Positions 58,536 to 64,000 of a stretch of DNA of 64,000 nt are shown piece by piece. A model generated the notes under the pieces. The model was given only the letters and a program-made list of their open reading frames with translations. It did not search any database and was not told the DNA's origin. The stretch comes from Candidatus Mycobacterium methanotrophicum. Its GTDB lineage: Bacteria; Actinomycetota; Actinomycetes; Mycobacteriales; Mycobacteriaceae. The stretch is taken from the NCBI RefSeq assembly GCF_023515995.1, contig NZ_CP097320.1, forward strand, positions 1,054,001 through 1,118,000. Reading direction: 5' to 3'. How positions within the stretch are numbered: the stretch's first letter is position 1; every line of letters begins with the position of its first letter. A program made the position numbers and the translations under genes.

Positions 58536-59191
58536 CGCGGCGTCGATCGCTAATGCCGGAACGTCAAGGGTTTTCGAGGCCAAGTCGTGTCGGGCGCCGG
58601 TGATCTCGACGATCTCGGTGGGCGCCGGGATCAGCGACGCGGCGCTGCGCAGCTCATCCGGGGTGCCGAACGGGTCCGACGTGCCGTGGGTGAACACCGT
58701 GGGCACCGTGATGTCCGGCAGGTGCTCGGTGCGGGCGCGTTCGGGATTACCCGCCGGCGACGATGCAGAGCGAAGCGATGAGGAGGAGCGGCGCCGATTA
58801 CCCGGCGGGTGCAGCGGATAGGAGAACAATGTCAACAGGTCCAGCCCGGGTGCGCCCGCCGCCGACGAGGCCGCCACCATCGACGTCTGACGGCCGCCGT
58901 AGGAATGGCCGCCGGCGATCAGCGGACCGTCGGCAAGGCCCCGGCACAAGGCGATCGCCTCGACGATGCCGGCGCGATCAGCGGCCGCCGAACCCGACGG
59001 CGGGCCTTTGGGCCGGCGCCGTCGGTAAGGCAGGTCGTAGCGGACGGCCACCCAGCCGCGTCGGGCCCACTCGTCGCAAAGTCGTTGCAGCAGCGGGGAT
59101 TCCCTGCTGCCACCGGCGCCGTGCGTCAACACCACAATTCCTTTTGGAACGCGCTCGGGCTCATGCGCGATGCCCGCGATCGAGTCGAGGT

Positions 59192-59195
<4 letters not shown>
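58518..59195 (-). CDS. Alpha/beta hydrolase (Rv0421c-like) with inserted repeat
   Basis: 225 residues from GTG 59195, whose GTGA overlaps the thiD stop, so it is the third gene of the thiC-thiD operon. Motifs: VVLTHGAGGSRESPLL (oxyanion loop), LIAGGHSYGGRQTSMVA (nucleophile elbow) and ITGARHDLASK (His). An extra block NRRRSSSSLRSASSPAG lies after YPLHPPG and corresponds exactly to a short dispersed DNA repeat. The flanking residues PPGN and PAGN are duplicated. The frame stays open, so a modified enzyme may still be made. Confidence 0.85.
58752..58800. repeat. Short dispersed repeat, copy 3, inside a gene
   Basis: CGACGATGCAGAGCGAAGCG at the left and GAGGAGGAGCGGCGCCGATTA at the right (shortened) match, in reverse complement, the CTCCTC...GCATCGTCG ends of the other copies. 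GATTACCCGCCGG before it and GATTACCCGGCGG after it form an imperfect 13-base direct repeat, the trace of an insertion. Confidence 0.65.
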
Positions 59196-61668
<2,473 letters not shown>

Positions 61669-61672
61669 TCAT

Positions 61673-61765
61673 CCTCCCTACGTCGGCATTACCCGATCAG
61701 GTTCGTACGGTCGACGGCCCTAGCCGTCCTCTCAGCGCACTGGTAGTGCGCTCCCGCGTGGGGTC
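61673..61765 (-). promoter_or_regulatory. TPP riboswitch of the thiC operon
   Basis: On the minus strand the thi box is complete: GCGGGAG, then GCTGAGAGG (the pyrimidine-binding CUGAGA), a variable hairpin GACGGCTAGGGCCGTC, and ACCTGATCGGGTAATGCCGACGTAGGGAGG. The last GGGAGG (61678-61673) is also the ribosome-binding site, seven bases before the thiC ATG. Ligand binding should therefore hide it and stop translation. Confidence 0.95.
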
Positions 61766-61775
61766 GTGCTGTGCT

Positions 61776-61823
61776 TGATTGCCCGGCTCCTCCTCGGACC
61801 GTTTGCACGGTCCGCATCGTCGC
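61776..61823. repeat. Short dispersed repeat, copy 4
   Basis: GATTGCCCGGCTCCTCCTCG at the left and GCATCGTCGCCG at the right, around a hairpin GGACCGT-TTGC-ACGGTCC. It lies about 10 bases upstream of the TPP aptamer. Confidence 0.65.
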
Positions 61824-61908
61824 CGTGCTGACTACGCTAGCGCAGCGGTGCGCAGAGGCGAAGACAGAATGTCTGCGCATCCTGTTCTCAACCCGTGGGC
61901 ACGGTGGA

Positions 61909-62595
61909 ATGATCGTCAACGTGCGCGAGGCTTCTAAAACTCTTGCCGGGACCACCGACGCTGACGCTGACGCCGTCCGCGTCGGTTCCTTCCGGTTCTG
62001 GTTTGTGGGCCAGCGTTGGGAATGGTCCGACGAGGTAGCCCTCATGCACGGCTATGCACCCGGCTCGGTGGAGCCGACGACGGAACTAGTGCTATCGCAC
62101 AAACATCCAGAAGACCGGCAGCACGTTCAAGATCTGCTCGACCGGGCACTGCACTCCGAGGGCTCGTTTTCCAGCCGACACCGCTTTCTTGACACCGCGG
62201 GCAATGTGCACGATGCGATCGTGGTGGCCGATCGGATGTCTGACGAGGCGGGCGCGGTCGTGGGAACCGCCGGCTATTACGTCGACCTGACCGACGCCTT
62301 CGTCGAGACCCGCCGCGCGACCCTGGACAAGGTGCTGCCGGAACTGTTCGAGTCCCGCGCGGAGATCGAGCAGGTCAAAGGTGTCCTGATGACCGTCTAC
62401 CGGGTCAGCGCCCAACAAGCCTTCAGTGTGCTGCGGTGGCGCTCGCAGGAGACCAACACCAAACTGCGCGCGTTAGCCAAGCAGCTCCTCGCCGAAATCA
62501 CCACGCTGCCACCGCCGTCGGCGGAAGTGCAAAGCGCCTTCGACCACCTGTTGTTGAAGTTGCACGAGCGTATTCGCGACGAACACAACACATAA
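61909..62595 (+). CDS. PAS-ANTAR RNA-binding regulator
   Basis: 228 residues from ATG 61909 (a longer frame to 61771 passes through a dispersed repeat and is unlikely). A PAS-like sensor (about 20-130: FRFWFVGQRWEWSDEVALMHGYAPGSVEPTTELVLSHKHPEDR and RFLDTAGNVHDAIVVADRM...GTAGYYVDLTD) is followed by an ANTAR domain (about 145-205: ESRAEIEQVKGVLMTVYRVSAQQAFSVLRWRSQETNTKLRALAKQLL). This is the common mycobacterial PAS-ANTAR type. It reads away from thiC. Confidence 0.9.
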   Translation: MIVNVREASKTLAGTTDADADAVRVGSFRFWFVGQRWEWSDEVALMHGYAPGSVEPTTELVLSHKHPEDRQHVQDLLDRALHSEGSFSSRHRFLDTAGNVHDAIVVADRMSDEAGAVVGTAGYYVDLTDAFVETRRATLDKVLPELFESRAEIEQVKGVLMTVYRVSAQQAFSVLRWRSQETNTKLRALAKQLLAEITTLPPPSAEVQSAFDHLLLKLHERIRDEHNT

Positions 62596-62662
62596 TCTCC
62601 TCGGCGATTAGGCTCGACAAAGCTGTGGACGGCGAGCCGCCACGAGCGGTGTATGGAAGCGG

Positions 62663-63043
62663 GTGAACGCGATGGATTTGTTGATGGTCGACTACGAGGT
62701 GCGGCCGGAAGCTGTCGTGGTGCAGGCCAAGGGCGAAGTGGATTCCAGCACGGTCGGCAACCTCACCGCACAGCTGCGTGCGGCCCTGAAGGAGGCCGGC
62801 AATCAAGCCTGCCGACTGCTCATCGTCGATTTGCAGTCCGTGACCTATTTCGGCAGCGCAGGGCTGAACGCCGTGCTCGACTGCCATAGACAAGGGTCGG
62901 CGGCCGGGACCTCCGTCCGGCTGGTTGCCGACAACCAACTGGTGGTTCGTCCGATCGACGTGACGAACTTGGACAGCGTGCTCGAGCTCTACCCCACGTT
63001 GCCTGATGCAATGCGAGGCCGCGATCCCGGGCACGGGCAGTGA
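62663..63043 (+). CDS. STAS-domain anti-sigma factor antagonist
   Basis: 126 residues from GTG 62663 (ATG 62672 is possible). A single STAS domain: VRPEAVVVQAKGEVDSSTVGNLTAQLRAAL, then LLIVDLQSVTYFGSAGLNAVLD with the Ser in FGSAGL that anti-sigma kinases phosphorylate. It should bind an RsbW-like partner in a sigma-factor cascade; a possible partner ATPase is at 51497..52459. Its stop overlaps the start of the following broken sensor gene (GTGA). Confidence 0.9.
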   Translation: MNAMDLLMVDYEVRPEAVVVQAKGEVDSSTVGNLTAQLRAALKEAGNQACRLLIVDLQSVTYFGSAGLNAVLDCHRQGSAAGTSVRLVADNQLVVRPIDVTNLDSVLELYPTLPDAMRGRDPGHGQ

Positions 63044-63444
63044 GCGGCCGCCGTCGCGACTGGAAAAGCGAGCCGCAGGAGCTGCTCCCGCCCGACCTTG
63101 CCAAGGCCGTCGCACTGGACGGCGAGATGGGCCAGCTGTTCGCGGAATTCGATTGGGCCACACACGCATTGGGCTCACCCGTAGGATAGGTGGCCGAAGT
63201 GCGGTCCGCTGTCGCATTGGTGTTGACCTCGCCGGGCGCGCGGCCCGCCATCCCCGAATTGAGCGAGGTCAAATACTTGGGCAGCGCCGCATTCGCGGCG
63301 TTGGATCCGCTGCTCGAACAGGACACCATCGTCCTCGTTCTATCGCCGGACAGTTTCATCTACCGGGTGGCCGAGCCGATGGAACTGCCGATGCACCACG
63401 ACGCCGAGTCCGCGCGCCGCGTCCTACAGGAGAACGCCAGCTAA
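63040..63444 (+). pseudogene. Multidomain sensor/phosphatase reduced to its two ends
   Basis: GTG 63040 begins the N-terminus of a large signal protein (RRRDWKSEPQELLPPDLAKAV, FAEFDWATHALGSP) and is stopped by TAG at 63187-63189. In the same frame the sequence goes on at once as the C-terminal STAS-like end (LSEVKYLGSAAFAALDPLLEQDTIVLVLSPDSFIYRVAEP). The PAS, GAF, SpoIIE phosphatase and ATPase modules that normally separate the two are absent. A deletion of well over 1 kb is inferred. Confidence 0.7.
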
Positions 63445-63719
63445 ACGGCTTCCATCGCCTCGCCGAGTTCCTCGAGGAGTTTGTTGTGGTGGTTACTGGC
63501 CATGATGTGGCCGGCGGCGATGACGACCGCGACCGGCCAGTCGATCAGTTCGAACGCGGCCAGGGCGGCCAGCGCGCCATAGTAGGCGAGCTGATCAGGC
63601 CGCGGAATCTCCACCCGACCAACGATGGGCAGGTTCACAAAAAACGTTTCACCTTCGCGGATGTGTTCGACGGCGTCGCGCTGAGAGGTGGCGCGTGGTG
63701 TCTTCTTTTCGGCCATCAT
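63441..63719 (-). CDS. Small membrane-associated conserved protein
   Basis: 92 residues. A basic N-terminus is followed by FFVNLPIVGRVEIPRPDQLAYYGALAALAAFELIDWPVAVVIAAGHIMAS, giving one or two membrane helices (about 44-72), and an acidic C-terminal tail ending in NHHNKLLEELGEAMEAV. I know similar small proteins from mycobacteria but no function. It converges on the broken sensor gene and overlaps it by four bases. The frame is intact. Confidence 0.7.
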   Translation of the reverse strand: MMAEKKTPRATSQRDAVEHIREGETFFVNLPIVGRVEIPRPDQLAYYGALAALAAFELIDWPVAVVIAAGHIMASNHHNKLLEELGEAMEAV

Positions 63720-63779
63720 TTGCCTTTCAGTAACTAGAGGTTTGCCGCGCCGCCGGATGGCCCGGTCACCGTGGAAGCT

Positions 63780-64000
63780 ATGACGTCGACGACGGATTCT
63801 CTCGCCGACCCACTAGCCTCAGGGGCCGCTGTCCTTCTGGCGATTCCGTTGGTCGAGTTGTACGCCGTTCTGTGGCGGCTGGGTCTGGTGGAGGTTCAGA
63901 CCCAGCCATCGAGCGAGCGGCGGCTTCTAGCTGCAATGGACTCTTACTGTCGAGCATGCGGGTTGCCACGGCAACCGCGGCGGTCGCCGCCCCGGCTGAG
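63780..64000 (+). CDS. Possible start of a gene running out of the window
   Basis: From ATG 63780 the frame stays open to the window end (73 codons). It starts MTSTTDSLADPLASGAAV with a hydrophobic helix (LLAIPLVELYAVLWRLGLV) and later Cys in SYCRACG. There is no clear ribosome-binding site, and the opposite strand is also open, so this is uncertain. Confidence 0.35.
   Translation, partial: MTSTTDSLADPLASGAAVLLAIPLVELYAVLWRLGLVEVQTQPSSERRLLAAMDSYCRACGLPRQPRRSPPRL

Overview
The window is from a slow-growing Mycobacterium. The evidence is high GC, genes nearly identical in order and sequence to well-known M. tuberculosis-type genes (phoPR, adhB, purD, otsA, pknG-glnH, ilvX, fadD17, thiEOSGDC, lpqL), an 18-kDa-antigen type Hsp20, and mycobacterial repeat types (13E12-like HNH remnants, short dispersed intergenic repeats). 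The genome looks to be shrinking: about twenty genes are broken by frameshifts, short tandem duplications, deletions or insertion sequences, and several IS families are present, some nested. Species cannot be fixed from the sequence alone.

Layout. (1) 1-11.0 kb is accessory DNA: two identical IS5-family copies in opposite orientation, two different IS3-family elements, one IS66-family element, two toxin-antitoxin loci (one with a broken toxin), HNH-endonuclease remnants, and a membrane-protein gene split by the IS66 element, whose 8-bp target duplication is still readable. (2) 11.0-22.9 kb matches the M. tuberculosis Rv0772-Rv0756c neighbourhood: an ABC/YhgE-type pair, purD, a P450 remnant, decayed dehydrogenase/SDR genes, adhB, a frameshifted SnoaL-like gene, a YceI protein, a HIT protein, phoP-phoR, and a protein built of ten-residue repeats. 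(3) 22.9-26.4 kb is a junction: a decayed gene of an unrecognised family, tRNA-Thr(TGT), an IS481 remnant, and two small genes. (4) 26.6-42.6 kb resembles the Rv3484-Rv3515c neighbourhood: an LCP cell-wall ligase, decayed catabolic genes, otsA, IS remnants, and a partly decayed KstR-type cholesterol side-chain cluster (SDR, fdxD, fadE26, fadE27, fadD17, fadD19 stub) that still has a KstR operator. ilvX and a DUF559 remnant follow. (5) 42.7-61.8 kb resembles Rv0410c-Rv0423c: pknG-glnH-membrane protein, mutT3, and the thiamine genes. thiO-thiS-thiG run one way and thiC-thiD-hydrolase the other, the latter under a TPP riboswitch. They are separated by lpqL, an F420-type oxidoreductase, a Baeyer-Villiger-type monooxygenase, hsp18 and a GAF-ANTAR regulator. 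(6) 61.9-64.0 kb holds regulatory genes (PAS-ANTAR, STAS, a collapsed multidomain sensor) and small membrane proteins.

Functionally, the thiamine block looks complete for both thiazole and pyrimidine branches. The PknG/GlnH operon is intact and coupled by overlapping start and stop codons. The sterol-catabolic genes are mostly broken. Function assignments come from recognisable motifs and remembered family sequences, not from database searches.
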